Shown piece after piece: positions 18,813-29,480 of a stretch of 64,000 nt of DNA. The stretch is from Spirochaetaceae bacterium (GTDB taxonomy: Bacteria; Spirochaetota; Spirochaetia; Treponematales; Treponemataceae): positions 1 through 64,000 of the forward strand of contig JAFQDD010000006.1 in the NCBI GenBank assembly GCA_017416145.1, read 5' to 3'. The notes beneath the pieces were generated by a model, which saw only the letters and a program-made list of their open reading frames with translations, was not told the origin of the DNA and did no database searches. The translations under genes and the position numbers were made by a program. Position 1 is the stretch's first letter; every line of letters begins with the position of its first letter.

Positions 18813-20573
18813 TTAGTCTTCATTCCAATTTAATCTTGCCGCCATATTATTTGTAGAAATATAGTACCAATATTCTGAATAAAACTTTCTTCCAACTGAT
18901 AAATATTCATAATCAGATCCCCAAGCCTCAAAAAAAACTATAGAATTGTCATCAGAATCTTTTACATGCTTATCTAAAACAAGTTGTTCTTCTAAATCCA
19001 TTTTTACAATAAAATATCCTTTTTTTCCCTGCTTATCTTTGTATAACCCGCTAAAAATTTTGTAATCATCATAGGTCAAACTCGTGTACATATCATAACA
19101 GTCAAGAACAAATTGCTGTGGTTCACCAACGTAGTCTTTCGAAAAAATGTAAAAAGATTCCCAATTTTCATCTAACATAGTTGGAGTTAAAGTTCCGTAA
19201 GATGTTTTGTAATCTGTGTATCTATATTCATTTTCATCTAAAGCATCTTTGGGAAATGGTTCAATTTCTTTAAGATAACCACCAAAAATCCAACCAGCAG
19301 GATCGTTATTATGTAGTATTTTCACCCATTTATTATGTATTCCATCAATCTCTACCTCTGTTCCAATATTGGAAACATATACAACATAATTATCAGGATA
19401 AGTATTGATAACTTTTGACATGGGATTTTCTAATTCTTGTACCTTTACTCCATCTTTATTATTAATCCTATAATATTTATTTTTAGCTATAGTTAAATTA
19501 TTAAATCCTAATTCTTGTTCTTTTTCTAAATATTCTAATTCTTTTTTTATGTATTTCAAAATTTCTTCTTGATAAAACACATCAGGAACTAACTCTGAAT
19601 AACTAATATTACATTTTTGTGCGTTAATATCTTTTAATCCAGAATGAAATAGTAACAAAGCAACTTCATATTGACCACTTATTAATGAATACATAAATAG
19701 ATTAGTTCCATTATAAAATTCTTGATTTCCATATATATTTATGTAATTCAACCATTCGTACATAGTTTTATTTCGTAATTCTAATACAGCTTTTGGGTAT
19801 CTATGCAAAATTTTATCTTCTACGTATTCTTTTTCTGAAGATATTTGAGTATAAATCAATGTTGTTTCTGTAAGTTTTTTTACAAGATAATTAGTTTCAT
19901 ATTCAGTAGGATCTGGCTCACCTATCATTGTATATTTTGTATGAATTGTTTTATCTTCCAAAATATAAGTTCCACTTTGTCCAACACCCCTATAATTAAG
20001 ACCGCTACGATAAAAATTATTTTCCAAAAATGTCATATAATAAGAAGCTTGTTCAATGTTTACATTCGGATAATATTCAACATAGCCAGAAAACCAATTT
20101 CCTAGCAAGTTTTCATAATTTACTTCTAATTCTTCTTCTTCATCTGTTTTAATTTTTTCAGGCACAACACTTACATAGGCACTAAAAATCCAGCCCTCAA
20201 TAGAATCTGTTTTTATTCTTAACCAAAAACTATATTTATTATCTATTCTATCAAGCTGACCAACTTCAATAACATCCACTTCTCTATTATTTTCCAAAAC
20301 TGTAATTACATCACTATCTAATGTTTGGGCTTTCCTAACTCGTAAACCTTCTGGACTTTTTATCCAACATTTAAATTTACTAGTTTCATTTTTTTTAGAA
20401 CTTTCCTTATCTCCATCTTGGAATTCCACAATCTCTGATTCAGTTTTATAAGAAAGATTTGTTTTATCATCGTTTTTTTCTAATTCAGAATTTGATATTT
20501 TTTGAGTTTTGTTACAACCTAAAAAAGAAATACAGATTAATAACAGAATAATAGATTTTATATTGCGTGTCAT
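18813..20573 (-). CDS. SH3-domain lipoprotein with ankyrin-like stretch
   Basis: 586 aa. A lipoprotein signal with lipobox SFLGC places the lipid at Cys20. A first bacterial SH3 domain lies at about residues 70-135 (SPEGLRVRKAQTLDSDVI ... GWIFSAYVS) and a second near 366-430 (NKDGVKVQELENP ... AGWIFGGYL). Between them a short ankyrin-like segment (NGTNLFMYSLISGQYEVALL) occurs. The C-terminal ~150 residues are unrecognised. Such proteins are common in host-associated treponemes and probably sit in the periplasm or on the surface, binding peptidoglycan or another peptide ligand. There is a short T-rich gap before it. Confidence 0.8.
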   Translation of the reverse strand: MTRNIKSIILLLICISFLGCNKTQKISNSELEKNDDKTNLSYKTESEIVEFQDGDKESSKKNETSKFKCWIKSPEGLRVRKAQTLDSDVITVLENNREVDVIEVGQLDRIDNKYSFWLRIKTDSIEGWIFSAYVSVVPEKIKTDEEEELEVNYENLLGNWFSGYVEYYPNVNIEQASYYMTFLENNFYRSGLNYRGVGQSGTYILEDKTIHTKYTMIGEPDPTEYETNYLVKKLTETTLIYTQISSEKEYVEDKILHRYPKAVLELRNKTMYEWLNYINIYGNQEFYNGTNLFMYSLISGQYEVALLLFHSGLKDINAQKCNISYSELVPDVFYQEEILKYIKKELEYLEKEQELGFNNLTIAKNKYYRINNKDGVKVQELENPMSKVINTYPDNYVVYVSNIGTEVEIDGIHNKWVKILHNNDPAGWIFGGYLKEIEPFPKDALDENEYRYTDYKTSYGTLTPTMLDENWESFYIFSKDYVGEPQQFVLDCYDMYTSLTYDDYKIFSGLYKDKQGKKGYFIVKMDLEEQLVLDKHVKDSDDNSIVFFEAWGSDYEYLSVGRKFYSEYWYYISTNNMAARLNWNED

Positions 20574-20730
20574 TTTTTACTTCCTCAAACTATGATATAA
20601 AGTAATTTTATCATAGCTGAGAAAGCTTGTGTAGATTATCAAGACGGAAATACAGGTGACCAAGGGACGTTTTACGTAAATCCTTGACTCACCTTTGTTT
20701 TGGTTTTTCAAACATTGTAGAAACAAAAAC
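20574..20730. other. Intergenic region with a dispersed hairpin at 20654-20694
   Basis: No gene is supported. An imperfect stem (AGGTGACCAAGGGA ... TCCTTGACTCACCT) at 20654-20694 resembles in sequence the terminator hairpin at 52562-52598. Confidence 0.5.
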
Positions 20731-20782
20731 AAAAAAAAGCCCCGAAGCACTTCACTTTCCAGCAACTTCGGGGCATTTTTCA
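20731..20782 (-). terminator. Terminator of guaB
   Basis: 9-bp GC-rich stem GCCCCGAAG / CTTCGGGGC (20739-20747 and 20766-20774) with an eight-base T-run after it on the minus strand; A/T runs on both sides make it possibly bidirectional. Confidence 0.85.
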
Positions 20783-20809
20783 TCTATAAAAAATCTTATT
20801 CAAGAAATC

Positions 20810-22312
20810 TTATTCAGCTCTTAAGCTTGTGTTTTTAACAATAACGTCGTGGGCAGAACCTTCGTTAATAGAAGCCTGAGAAACAAGAGTGATTTTTGCC
20901 TTTTCTTGAAGTTCAGGAATTGTCATAGCACCACAGTTACACATTGTATGACGGATTTTGCTCATAGACATACAAACATTGTCGTGAAGGCTTCCAGCGT
21001 ATGGAACGTATGAATCAACACCTTCTTCAAAAGAAAGTTTGCTTGAACCGCCCATATCATAGCGTTGCCAGTTACGAGCACGATTAGAACCTTCGCCCCA
21101 ATATTCTTTTACATAACTACCATTAACAATAAGTTTGTTTGTTGGGCTTTCATCAAAACGAGCAAAATAACGACCAAGCATTACAAAGTCAGCACCCATT
21201 GCCAAAGCCAATGTCATGTGATAGTCGTGAACAATACCACCGTCAGAACAAATTGGAATATAAATACCTGTTTTTTCGTAATATTCATCACGAGCCTTTG
21301 CAACTTCGATTGTAGCAGTTGCTTGACCACGGCCAATACCCTTTTGTTCACGAGTGATACAAATAGAACCACCACCAATACCGATTTTTACAAAGTCTGC
21401 CCCTGCTTCCGCCAAGAACATAAAACCTTCACGATCAACTACGTTACCAGCCCCAACCTTTGCATTAGGCCATTTTTCATGAATATCATGCAAAGCACGG
21501 CGTTGCCATTCTGTAAAACCTTCAGAAGAGTCTAAAGTCATAACATCAACACCAGCAGCCAAAAGAGCAGGAACCCGTTCCATATAGTCCCGAGTGTTAA
21601 TACCAGCCCCAACAATGTAGCGTTGTTTTGAATCAACAAGTTCTAGAGGGAAAGTGTCATGACTAGCATAGTCCTTGCGGAAAACCATATATTTTAGATT
21701 TCCAGCTTTATCAACGATGGGAAGAGAGTTTAGCTTTTTTGCCCAAATAATGTCAGAAGCTTCAGCCAAAGAAATACCGTCTTCACCTGTAATCAAGTCT
21801 TTTAGAGGAGTCATATAGTCAGCAACTTTTGCAGACATATCAGCCTTACCAATGCGGAAATCACGACTTGTGATAATACCTTCAAGTTTTCCGTTTGGAG
21901 AACCGTCAGCAGTTACAGCCACAGTTGAGTGTCCTGTTTTTTCCTTCAAATCAACAACTTCTTGCAAAGTTGAATCAGGACGCACGTTAGAATCAGAAGT
22001 TACGAAACCAGCTTTGTATCCCTTAACACGAGCAACCATTGCAGCTTGATTTTCAATAGTTTGAGAACCGTAAATAAAAGAAATACCGCCTTCTTTTGCA
22101 AGAGCTATGGCAAGTTTGTCATCAGAAACAGATTGCATTACAGCAGATACCAAAGGAATGTTCATAGTGATAGCACTTTCTTCACCCTTTTTAAATTTTA
22201 CAACAGGTGTTTTTAAGTTGACATTAGCAGGAATACATTCAGCAGAAGTGTATCCTGGAACAAGTAAATATTCCCCAAAAGTGTGTGATGGTTCTTCAAA
22301 ATAGTAAGCCAT
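20810..22312 (-). CDS. guaB: Inosine-5'-monophosphate dehydrogenase
   Basis: 500 aa. It oxidises IMP to XMP with NAD, the committed step to GMP. The catalytic Cys loop is [14 protein letters not shown], the flap Arg-Tyr is RNWQRYD, and SDGGI and the GRYFA phosphate site are present; two CBS domains lie at about residues 95-210. The start is the ATG at 22310-22312 ([10 protein letters not shown]) with AGGAG 11 nt before; an earlier in-frame ATG at 22369 has no ribosome site. The Cys loop, the [13 protein letters not shown] stretch and the EYWGEGS...WQRYD flap are very like the Tritrichomonas foetus enzyme as I remember it, a class thought to have moved from bacteria to that protist. Confidence 0.95.
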   Translation of the reverse strand: MAYYFEEPSHTFGEYLLVPGYTSAECIPANVNLKTPVVKFKKGEESAITMNIPLVSAVMQSVSDDKLAIALAKEGGISFIYGSQTIENQAAMVARVKGYKAGFVTSDSNVRPDSTLQEVVDLKEKTGHSTVAVTADGSPNGKLEGIITSRDFRIGKADMSAKVADYMTPLKDLITGEDGISLAEASDIIWAKKLNSLPIVDKAGNLKYMVFRKDYASHDTFPLELVDSKQRYIVGAGINTRDYMERVPALLAAGVDVMTLDSSEGFTEWQRRALHDIHEKWPNAKVGAGNVVDREGFMFLAEAGADFVKIGIGGGSICITREQKGIGRGQATATIEVAKARDEYYEKTGIYIPICSDGGIVHDYHMTLALAMGADFVMLGRYFARFDESPTNKLIVNGSYVKEYWGEGSNRARNWQRYDMGGSSKLSFEEGVDSYVPYAGSLHDNVCMSMSKIRHTMCNCGAMTIPELQEKAKITLVSQASINEGSAHDVIVKNTSLRAE

Positions 22313-22434
22313 AGTTTCGTTTTCTCCTAATATTTTTATGTATTTAATCGCATAGTATAAAGAAACCATATTTCACTGTCAACCTCAAAATACCATAAAT
22401 GTCAGTAAAACTAGGATTTTTTTTTATTTTTTTT

Positions 22435-22576
22435 GGGGTCATTTTTTGGTTGGTTCGCCTTGGTTCGACTACGCTCACCAACCTCACCAACCAAAAAACC
22501 GGACTTTCCGCAGTTCCGCGTCTACCGCGCTCCATTCCTACGGAACGCCTTTGGCGCTGCTACAATCCCTTGCCCG
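22435..22576 (+). repeat. Structured dispersed repeat, copy A (142 bp)
   Basis: GC-rich element beginning GGGGTCATTTTTTGG and ending CAATCCCTTGCCCG. It forms a long first hairpin (TTTTTTGGTTGG / CCAACCAAAAAA with an inner TTGGT/ACCAA stem) and two small ones (TTCC-TAC-GGAA, CGCC-TTT-GGCG). It differs from copy B at two bases only. Confidence 0.9.
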
Positions 22577-22722
22577 AACTGAACAAAATCCCTAATAAAG
22601 ATACTTTTATTACCAAAAAAAGAAGAAAATTTAACATTAAAAAAAATAATTCATTATAATTTGACAAAACATAGCCTAGAAAATACACTAAAAAAAACTT
22701 CATAGATGTACAAGGGGAAAAA

Positions 22723-24828
22723 ATGAAAAAATCACTTAAAATCAGATTAACATTTATCATTTCACTACTTGCAATTATTTCAATGGTTGGAATCGGATTT
22801 TATGTTACAGATTATGCTGCAAAAGAGTATACAATTCAAGTCGAAAAAACTCTTCTTGAAATCGCAAAAAGTTCAGCAAAACAAATCAAAGCAAAAGTAG
22901 ACCAAGAATTCGCCCTAATTCACGCCTTTGCGAAACTGCCAGTTATAACAAAATCTGATTACACAATGGAAGAATTTGAAGCAAAAACTGATGTCTTAGA
23001 AAAATGTCAATTCTTTTTACCATTTTATCTACAATTTCCAAACAAATACGAAAACATCGCATTTTACGACAAAGACGGTTATCTCGCCCTTCCTAACGGA
23101 AATATTTTACAATTACAAGACAAGCCCTATATTGTAGGTCCTTGCTCCACAGGTAAAGATTATGTTGAAGATCCACGATTTTCATCAGTAAACAACCAAG
23201 TTTTGATGTTTTTATCAACAGTAGTAAAAGATTCAAACAGCAAAGTTTTAGGTTGTATGGTTTCCGTTCTAAGAGGTAACGTAATTAACGATATAGCTAA
23301 CAGCGTAGAAATTCTTCCAAATATTCACCCAATTATCGTAAACAAAATTTCAAATGAAATAATCACTAGCGTAGACAAAGAATATTCAGAAAACGAAACC
23401 AGATTACAAGAATACACAAGTACAATTCTTTCTCTAACAAACAACCCAAAATTACAATATTACACAAATCACTCCACAAATGAAAAAATGTTAGCCATTT
23501 CATATCCAGTAGAAGGATACGATTGGGAAGTAGTTTGTACAGTTCCTTACGATGCCTTTTTCAAATCCTTAGATTTCCTAAAAGAAAACGTTATTATTTT
23601 AGGAATCTTCGCCGTATTACTCATAATTGTAGTAAGTATTATTATTATCTCTCGAACAATGAAACCACTAAACAATTTAAATACATCACTAAAAACTTCC
23701 ATCTCAGAAATTGCTAGTGGTCATGCAGATTTGACAGGACGCATCAAAGTAAAACGCAATGATGAAATTGGAGATGTAATTTTAAGTTTCAACAAATTCA
23801 CAGAAATTCTCCAATCATTAATTACAAACATCAAAGGTTCTCGCCACAAACTAGAATCTGTAGGTCACGACCTAAAACAACGTACTGAAAACACAACGAA
23901 CTCCATAAAATTGATTATTGACAGCAGTGAAAACGTAGGAACTCAATTACAAGAACAAAACAACAACGTAGAACTCACATCAGAAGCTGTTAAAAATAAC
24001 ACAGAATTTATACATTCATTCCAACGAGCTTTGGAAGAACAATCTTCAGACGTTTATCTAGCTTCAACCTTTGTTAAACGTATGATAACAAGTATAAATT
24101 CAGTTTCTGATGATATCGAAAAACTAGTATCAGCCTTTGCAGAATTGATTTCAAAAGCAGAAACAGGTTCTGCAAAACAAAAAGACGTTGATGAACAAAT
24201 CGAACGAATTGTAAATCAATCAAAATTGCTACAAGAAGCAAACCAAACCATTGAGAACATAACCGCCCAAACAGGATTACTCGCAATGAATGCAGCTATC
24301 GAAGCCGCCCACGCAGGAGAAGCTGGAAAAGGCTTTAGTGTTGTTGCAGACGAAATACGAAAATTATCTGAAACATCCTCAGAACAGACAAAAACAATCG
24401 GAAAACACCTTGAAGACATTGAAGATACAATAGAAGCAATCGTTAGCGTATCACAACAATCTAGCGAGGCTTTTATTTCCGTTGCATCACAAATCAAAGA
24501 AACAGACACAATCGTAACAAATATCAAAACAACACTAAGCGAAGAAGTTGCTGATTCCCAAAAAATCAACGCTTCACTAGTTTCAATGAATACAAGTTCT
24601 ACAGAAGTAAAAGATTGCGGATTGGAAATCTCAAAAGCCAATAAACAAATCATCAAGAGCGTTGAAAACCTACAAAACACAACCAACGAGATTAAAAACA
24701 GTATGGAACAATTAAGCCAATGTATTGAATCCATTAAAGAAACAGAAATTGCTCTAAAAGATATTTCTCTAGACGTAAATAATTCTATCGGAGAAATCAA
24801 CCAACAAATCGACCAATTCAACGTTTAA
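22723..24828 (+). CDS. Methyl-accepting chemotaxis protein, dCache-type sensor
   Basis: 701 aa. Transmembrane helices near residues 9-29 and 290-312 enclose a ~260-residue periplasmic double-Cache domain ([30 protein letters not shown] motifs). A HAMP domain ([19 protein letters not shown]) and a long signalling coil with tip [20 protein letters not shown] follow. There is no CheR-binding pentapeptide at the C-terminus. AGGGGAAAAA lies just before the ATG. Likely senses a small amphiphilic or amino-acid-like ligand in the periplasm. It is bracketed by two direct copies of a 142-bp repeat. Confidence 0.93.
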   Translation: MKKSLKIRLTFIISLLAIISMVGIGFYVTDYAAKEYTIQVEKTLLEIAKSSAKQIKAKVDQEFALIHAFAKLPVITKSDYTMEEFEAKTDVLEKCQFFLPFYLQFPNKYENIAFYDKDGYLALPNGNILQLQDKPYIVGPCSTGKDYVEDPRFSSVNNQVLMFLSTVVKDSNSKVLGCMVSVLRGNVINDIANSVEILPNIHPIIVNKISNEIITSVDKEYSENETRLQEYTSTILSLTNNPKLQYYTNHSTNEKMLAISYPVEGYDWEVVCTVPYDAFFKSLDFLKENVIILGIFAVLLIIVVSIIIISRTMKPLNNLNTSLKTSISEIASGHADLTGRIKVKRNDEIGDVILSFNKFTEILQSLITNIKGSRHKLESVGHDLKQRTENTTNSIKLIIDSSENVGTQLQEQNNNVELTSEAVKNNTEFIHSFQRALEEQSSDVYLASTFVKRMITSINSVSDDIEKLVSAFAELISKAETGSAKQKDVDEQIERIVNQSKLLQEANQTIENITAQTGLLAMNAAIEAAHAGEAGKGFSVVADEIRKLSETSSEQTKTIGKHLEDIEDTIEAIVSVSQQSSEAFISVASQIKETDTIVTNIKTTLSEEVADSQKINASLVSMNTSSTEVKDCGLEISKANKQIIKSVENLQNTTNEIKNSMEQLSQCIESIKETEIALKDISLDVNNSIGEINQQIDQFNV

Positions 24829-24836
24829 CAAACTTT

Positions 24837-24886
24837 TGACCCCAGAAAATGTAAAAACAAATTACATATTTTGGGGGTCATTTTTT
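24837..24886 (+). terminator. Terminator of the MCP gene
   Basis: Imperfect stem TGACCCCAGAAAATGTAA / TTACATATTTTGGGGGTCA followed by T6. The right arm's GGGGTCATTTTTT is also the first part of repeat copy B. Confidence 0.75.
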
Positions 24887-25015
24887 GGTTGGTTCGCCTT
24901 GGTTCGACTACGCTCACCAACCTCACCAACCAAAAAACCGGGCTTTCCGCAGTTCCGCGTCTACCGCGCTCCATTCCTACGGAACGCCTTTGGCGCTGCT
25001 CCAATCCCTTGCCCG
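24874..25015 (+). repeat. Structured dispersed repeat, copy B (142 bp)
   Basis: Same length and orientation as copy A at 22435-22576, 140 of 142 bases identical. It starts inside the MCP terminator. Confidence 0.9.
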
Positions 25016-25049
25016 TTCAGCTAATAATAAAACTACCTGTGATAAGAAC

Positions 25050-26198
25050 CTATTTTTTATTTACTACAAAATCCATGTAATTTTCAGAAGTAATTACATC
25101 AAATGGAATATTTGGATAATTATTTGAAAAAGTAAGTGGACATTTTGAATTTGCTTTTTTGGGATTGTATTTAAACTCATAAGCAAAAAGATTTTGTTCA
25201 GCTTCTTCTATAAAATCAATTTCTTGTTTCTGAGTTGTTCTCCAAAAATAATATTTTGCATTTTTGTTATGATATGCATTATTTTTTATTCTTTCACTAA
25301 TCAAAAAATTTTCCCAAAGCACTCCAATATCACTTCTTAAATCAACTGGGGAAAAATTAGAAATTACAGAATTACGCACACCGTTATCATAAAAATAGAT
25401 TTTTATACTTTTCTTCAATTCATTACGAACATTGCGACTATAGGACCGAATATGAAAAATGACATAAGCTTTTTCAAGTAAATCAACATAGCGCTGAACA
25501 GTTACTGTATCAATTCCTAAAAGATTTCCCAGTTCATTAAACGATACTTCACTTCCAACTTGCAAAGCCAATGCTTGAACCAATTTTTCTATTACAGAAG
25601 ATTTTCTAATATCTTGAAATTCAAAAACGTCTTTATAAAGATAACTATTTACAATATTTGTTAGGATTTCCTTTTCTTCGCCAGGATTATTTACAACATC
25701 GGGATAAAATCCATAAACAAGCCTATTTTTTAACAGTCGCATTTCTTCTAACATTGAAGTATGATTTACAAGTTCATTTGTTGAAAAAGGAAAAAGATTA
25801 TATTCAAATTTTCTTCCAGTCAATGGTTCATTTATTGAATTTGATAAGTCTAGAGAAGATGAACCTGTTACCGCAAGCTGAACATTCGGAAAAGAATCAT
25901 GAAGAAGTTTTATTGTAAGCCCAATATCTTTTACTCGTTGAGCTTCATCAATAACTATAAAATCAGAATTCCCTACAAAAGATTTTAATTTTGCAGAATT
26001 GGCTTCTGAAAGAAACTGTCTTACATCACTTTCATCACAATTCCAAAATTGCACTTTTTTTTCAGAAGAAACAGAGGTAAGAATATTTTTCAAAAGAGTT
26101 GTTTTTCCAACTTGACGAGGTCCAATCAATAAAAGAACTTTTCCTTTTCCAATTTTTGACTCTAAAACTGCTTTTAAATCTCTTTCAATTCCGTTCAT
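25050..26198 (-). CDS. DUF4143-type AAA ATPase
   Basis: 382 aa from the ATG at 26196-26198 (MNGIERDLKAVL); an upstream TTG start at 26237 would add 13 residues that fall within palindromic DNA. Walker A GPRQVGKTT lies at about residues 26-34 and Walker B FIVIDEAQRV near 97-106; sensor SGSSSLDLSN; then the DUF4143 C-terminal region, with a possible nuclease-like REIDF motif (KQEIDFIEEAEQN...YEFK). Widespread accessory ATPase of unclear role; neighbours are a restriction-modification protein. Likely autoregulated through the palindromes just upstream. Confidence 0.82.
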   Translation of the reverse strand: MNGIERDLKAVLESKIGKGKVLLLIGPRQVGKTTLLKNILTSVSSEKKVQFWNCDESDVRQFLSEANSAKLKSFVGNSDFIVIDEAQRVKDIGLTIKLLHDSFPNVQLAVTGSSSLDLSNSINEPLTGRKFEYNLFPFSTNELVNHTSMLEEMRLLKNRLVYGFYPDVVNNPGEEKEILTNIVNSYLYKDVFEFQDIRKSSVIEKLVQALALQVGSEVSFNELGNLLGIDTVTVQRYVDLLEKAYVIFHIRSYSRNVRNELKKSIKIYFYDNGVRNSVISNFSPVDLRSDIGVLWENFLISERIKNNAYHNKNAKYYFWRTTQKQEIDFIEEAEQNLFAYEFKYNPKKANSKCPLTFSNNYPNIPFDVITSENYMDFVVNKK

Positions 26199-26202
26199 AG
26201 TA

Positions 26203-26251
26203 TAAATATTATAATATTTAATGAATATAATCAACAAATATTATAATATTT
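26203..26251. promoter_or_regulatory. Two AT palindromes upstream of the ATPase (operator-like)
   Basis: A perfect 18-bp palindrome at 26203-26220 and a perfect 16-bp one at 26236-26251, both with the core AATATTATAATATT, whose starts are 33 bp apart (about three helical turns). They lie between the ATPase start and the end of the R-M gene. Confidence 0.6.
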
Positions 26252-26272
26252 ATTGATTATATTCAAAATTTG

Positions 26273-29200
26273 TTATGATTTTTCAGCCACAAGAAAATAT
26301 GGGTCAGAAAAAGAATAAATTGTTTGAGATTTTTTGAATTTATAATCTAAATATTCACAATATTTTCTCAACATAAGATTTTTTGTATATTGTTCCATGT
26401 AAATGTAATCTGGTTTTCCGTCGGATGTGATTGGGAGAATGATTATTTCGTTACTTATTCTCTTATCATTAATTTCTCGATTAAAATTATATTTTTGGGA
26501 AAGACGATTTAATAATGTTGCAGTAAATAAATATGAATATTTTGTGTTTTTAGAATTCTTTAAATGTGTAATGTGATCACTTGCAACAAACTTAAAAGGT
26601 TCGTAAAAACAAGAGCCTACACTTCCACTATTTGCAAGACTCAAGCAATTTTCAAAAATTCTGACTCCTGTTCCGTTTGAAATAAAATTATCTACTCCAT
26701 TATTTTGTGCAGAAGATGAAACATAAGGAATTGAACCGTCTTTTTGATTTTCCTTTGTCAATCTTTTTCCACGTTGTATTATATCAAATAAATCTGTAAG
26801 TAAAAATGCTTTCCATTCTTTATTTTCCAATGGTTCAATTTCTTGATAATATAATTTTGATAATTGTTTTTGTGCGTAAGTTTTGTATTCAGAAAGTTTT
26901 TCTTGTTCCAATTCGTAAATGTAATTTTCCATAAAGTCATAATCAGGTTCACCATTTTCTGAAACGGGAAGCAGGATTTTCTGATTTTTAATCCTTTCTT
27001 GAGCAAATTTATACCCATATCCATATTTAGATATAGTTGCTTTATCAATGCATTGTTTTTCAAAAAGGCCTATAAATCTTGAAATATAAGAATGATCTTT
27101 ATTTGTTATTTTTTCTACATGATCGGTTGCAATAAAATCATGGGATTGATAAGAAACATAACCAATAGTTGCACTATCAACAGTAAGAACACCACCTTTT
27201 TCAGTTGCCTTATTTTGATAAAAATCATCTAAAGCATTGTTTGTTGCTGAACACGTAATTCTTGGAATAAAACCATTTTTTATTAAATTCTGAGGTTTTG
27301 TTGTTACACTTCCTGTTACTTCAAACAAATCTCCAATTCTAAACTCTTTCCATTCTCTGTCGCTTAATTTAAAGTTTTTTTTTACGCTATCAGCTTTTTC
27401 AGCTTCAATTTCTGAATCAACATTTTCAAAAAGATAGCGACGACCTTGCATTATCATACTAAATTCAAAACTTAGATAATCCCCAACAGTTTTTTCAAAA
27501 TCAGCATCAGTTGGAATTTCATCATTAAAATAATAAAAACTATGTAGCCATTCGTCTTGTGCATTTACAGTTGTTTTTACACAAAATTTATTTTCAGCTT
27601 CAATTCGGTCAAACCACACATCAAGTAAATGTTGTTTTTTGTCTTTGGCAGCTTCTGTTTCCAAAAGTCCAACGTGGGGAGAAACCTTAAATCCATCATC
27701 TTCAAAATTTATAAACTTACAGATTTTATCTTTTGGATGTGGCTGTCCAGAAGTAAAAACTGCAATACACGGAATTACCCCAATTCCGTAAAAAGTGTCT
27801 TTTTGAAGCATTATCACGCCTTCCAAAGTGTGATTTTTCAAAATACTTTCTTTTATTTGCTGTTCTTCATTGGTTTTTCCAGTCATGGAACTTTGAGGAA
27901 CGATTACTGCACAACGAGAATTTGGCAAAAGCGAATCTAGAAGATGTTCTGTAAACGCAATTTCATACAAACTAGAATCTTGTTTTGAACCTTGAGAATA
28001 AGGGGGATTTAACATTCCAACTGTAGCACGAAAATCTGCTTGAAGTTGCTTTGGATTTTTCATTAAAAAATCATCACAGTGAAGATTGCTTTTTCCGTCT
28101 CCTCGCAAAATCATATTTGTTGTTGCAACGGTAAACATATCTGGACGAAGTTCTATTCCAAACAACTGATTTTTACGAATATTCAATTTTTCACTTTCAT
28201 TATTTGTTTTTAAAAGCATTGTATGAAGAGCGGCAACTAAAAATCCCCCTGTTCCACAACATGGGTCAAAAACTCTGTCTGTAGATTTTAATTCCAGCAA
28301 ATCGCAAAAAAGTTCAGTAATGTGCCGAGGTGTTAAAACAATTCCCAAAGATTGTCCACTTCCGCCAGAATATCGCATAAATTCGCCATAAAATCTACCC
28401 AAATAATCTTCTGTTGATTTTGAATATTTTATTGTTTTATATAATTTTTTATCTAAAAATTCTGTAAAAAATCTTAACGGTGTTTTCTTTAATGCAGAAT
28501 GAACTTCATTTAATTTTGTACTATCTTTTATTACATTAAATTGAGAAATAATTTTATCTATTTTAGTAATCGGAGATAAATCTGTTCTTTGGAAACTTGA
28601 AATTATGGCATTATGGATTTTTTGTCCGTCTGTGATTTGATTATCACCAACCAAAGAATCAATGCTAAAATTCCCATTATCACGTTCTCGTAAAGCAAGT
28701 AAAATTCCAGAAACTACAAGAGGTTTTTCTTCATCTTTCATATTTCCATATTTAAACAAATACTCATGAAGTTCTTTCGCATCAGCCAAAATTTCTGCAA
28801 GTTCTTTTTCATTTTCAGTAGCTTCTTTTAAGACATCACGCAAATAATATTCATCAATATTTTCAGAATTGAATGAAATAAATGATTCCACATCTTCTAG
28901 TTCAAAAAGATTGCAACGGTCATCAACAAAAAGAGGAGTGATTTTATGTTTTTTCTCTGAACCAGAAATTCCAAACGCAAAAATCTTTTTATAATTTGTA
29001 TTTTGGGCTAAATGTTTTGCATAAAACAAGGCTCCGTTTACAGCATAATCTGTAATATCTTTTGTTTCCATACTAATTAGATTGTTAGAATCTAATTTTA
29101 TGTGATTTTTCAAATCTGCTTTATCTTCTATAACGATAACAAAGTCTTTTACAACACCCACATATTCTGGGAACCCAGCTTTTCCTGTTCCTCTTTTAGA

Positions 29201-29320
29201 AGCTGATTTTAACGCATCATCAATTTCTTTTATTGTACTTCCTTGGGCATCAAGTTTAATTCCTGCTTCCTTTAATAAATCGTGTACCCATAAATCTGTA
29301 GTTGCTTCTTTCTTTGCCAT
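26273..29320 (-). CDS. Single-chain restriction-modification-specificity protein (type IIG/BcgI-like)
   Basis: 1015 aa from ATG 29318-29320 (MAKKEATTDLWV); an in-frame ATG at 29344 would add eight residues (numbers below count from it). N-terminal PD-(D/E)XK-like nuclease with D67, E73 and K75 (PEYV ... DFVIVIEDK). Residues ~330-600 are an N6-adenine methylase with SAM motif FDPCCGTGGF (359-368) and catalytic NPPY at 446-449. The C-terminal third has two target-recognition domains of the HsdS kind, each starting WK(E/A)F..GDLF-like (EWKEFRIGDLFEV, EWKAFLLTDLFDI). All functions lie in one chain, as in BcgI-like and type IIG enzymes. A divergent XRE regulator is next to it. Confidence 0.88.
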   Translation of the reverse strand: MAKKEATTDLWVHDLLKEAGIKLDAQGSTIKEIDDALKSASKRGTGKAGFPEYVGVVKDFVIVIEDKADLKNHIKLDSNNLISMETKDITDYAVNGALFYAKHLAQNTNYKKIFAFGISGSEKKHKITPLFVDDRCNLFELEDVESFISFNSENIDEYYLRDVLKEATENEKELAEILADAKELHEYLFKYGNMKDEEKPLVVSGILLALRERDNGNFSIDSLVGDNQITDGQKIHNAIISSFQRTDLSPITKIDKIISQFNVIKDSTKLNEVHSALKKTPLRFFTEFLDKKLYKTIKYSKSTEDYLGRFYGEFMRYSGGSGQSLGIVLTPRHITELFCDLLELKSTDRVFDPCCGTGGFLVAALHTMLLKTNNESEKLNIRKNQLFGIELRPDMFTVATTNMILRGDGKSNLHCDDFLMKNPKQLQADFRATVGMLNPPYSQGSKQDSSLYEIAFTEHLLDSLLPNSRCAVIVPQSSMTGKTNEEQQIKESILKNHTLEGVIMLQKDTFYGIGVIPCIAVFTSGQPHPKDKICKFINFEDDGFKVSPHVGLLETEAAKDKKQHLLDVWFDRIEAENKFCVKTTVNAQDEWLHSFYYFNDEIPTDADFEKTVGDYLSFEFSMIMQGRRYLFENVDSEIEAEKADSVKKNFKLSDREWKEFRIGDLFEVTGSVTTKPQNLIKNGFIPRITCSATNNALDDFYQNKATEKGGVLTVDSATIGYVSYQSHDFIATDHVEKITNKDHSYISRFIGLFEKQCIDKATISKYGYGYKFAQERIKNQKILLPVSENGEPDYDFMENYIYELEQEKLSEYKTYAQKQLSKLYYQEIEPLENKEWKAFLLTDLFDIIQRGKRLTKENQKDGSIPYVSSSAQNNGVDNFISNGTGVRIFENCLSLANSGSVGSCFYEPFKFVASDHITHLKNSKNTKYSYLFTATLLNRLSQKYNFNREINDKRISNEIIILPITSDGKPDYIYMEQYTKNLMLRKYCEYLDYKFKKSQTIYSFSDPYFLVAEKS

Positions 29321-29367
29321 TTTGTATGTCCGTTTAATAATCATTTAGCGAAGATAGTTCATCAAAT

Positions 29368-29469
29368 AGAGAATTACTTCACTAATATATTATACTAAAA
29401 GAGAAGTTTTATCAAATTTAAGAGAATTATTTCGTTTTAAGATTATTCTTTTCTACAAAAAGAGAAGTT
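29368..29469. promoter_or_regulatory. Four AGAGAA(T/G)T(A/T) repeats in the R-M/XRE promoter region
   Basis: The motif occurs at 29368, 29400, 29421 and 29461, all in the same orientation, in the 160-bp gap between the divergent R-M and XRE genes. This resembles the operators of controller proteins (C-boxes). A TATAAT box for the minus strand lies at 29389-29394. Confidence 0.5.
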
Positions 29470-29480
29470 AGATTTTAAAT

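Noticed and set aside
20577-20783. 68-codon minus-strand frame between guaB and the lipoprotein
   Set aside because: It reads through the guaB terminator and has no ribosome site.
22344-25127. Short frames inside repeat copies A and B
   Set aside because: They arise from the GC-rich repeat; the same peptides occur in both copies with no start signal.
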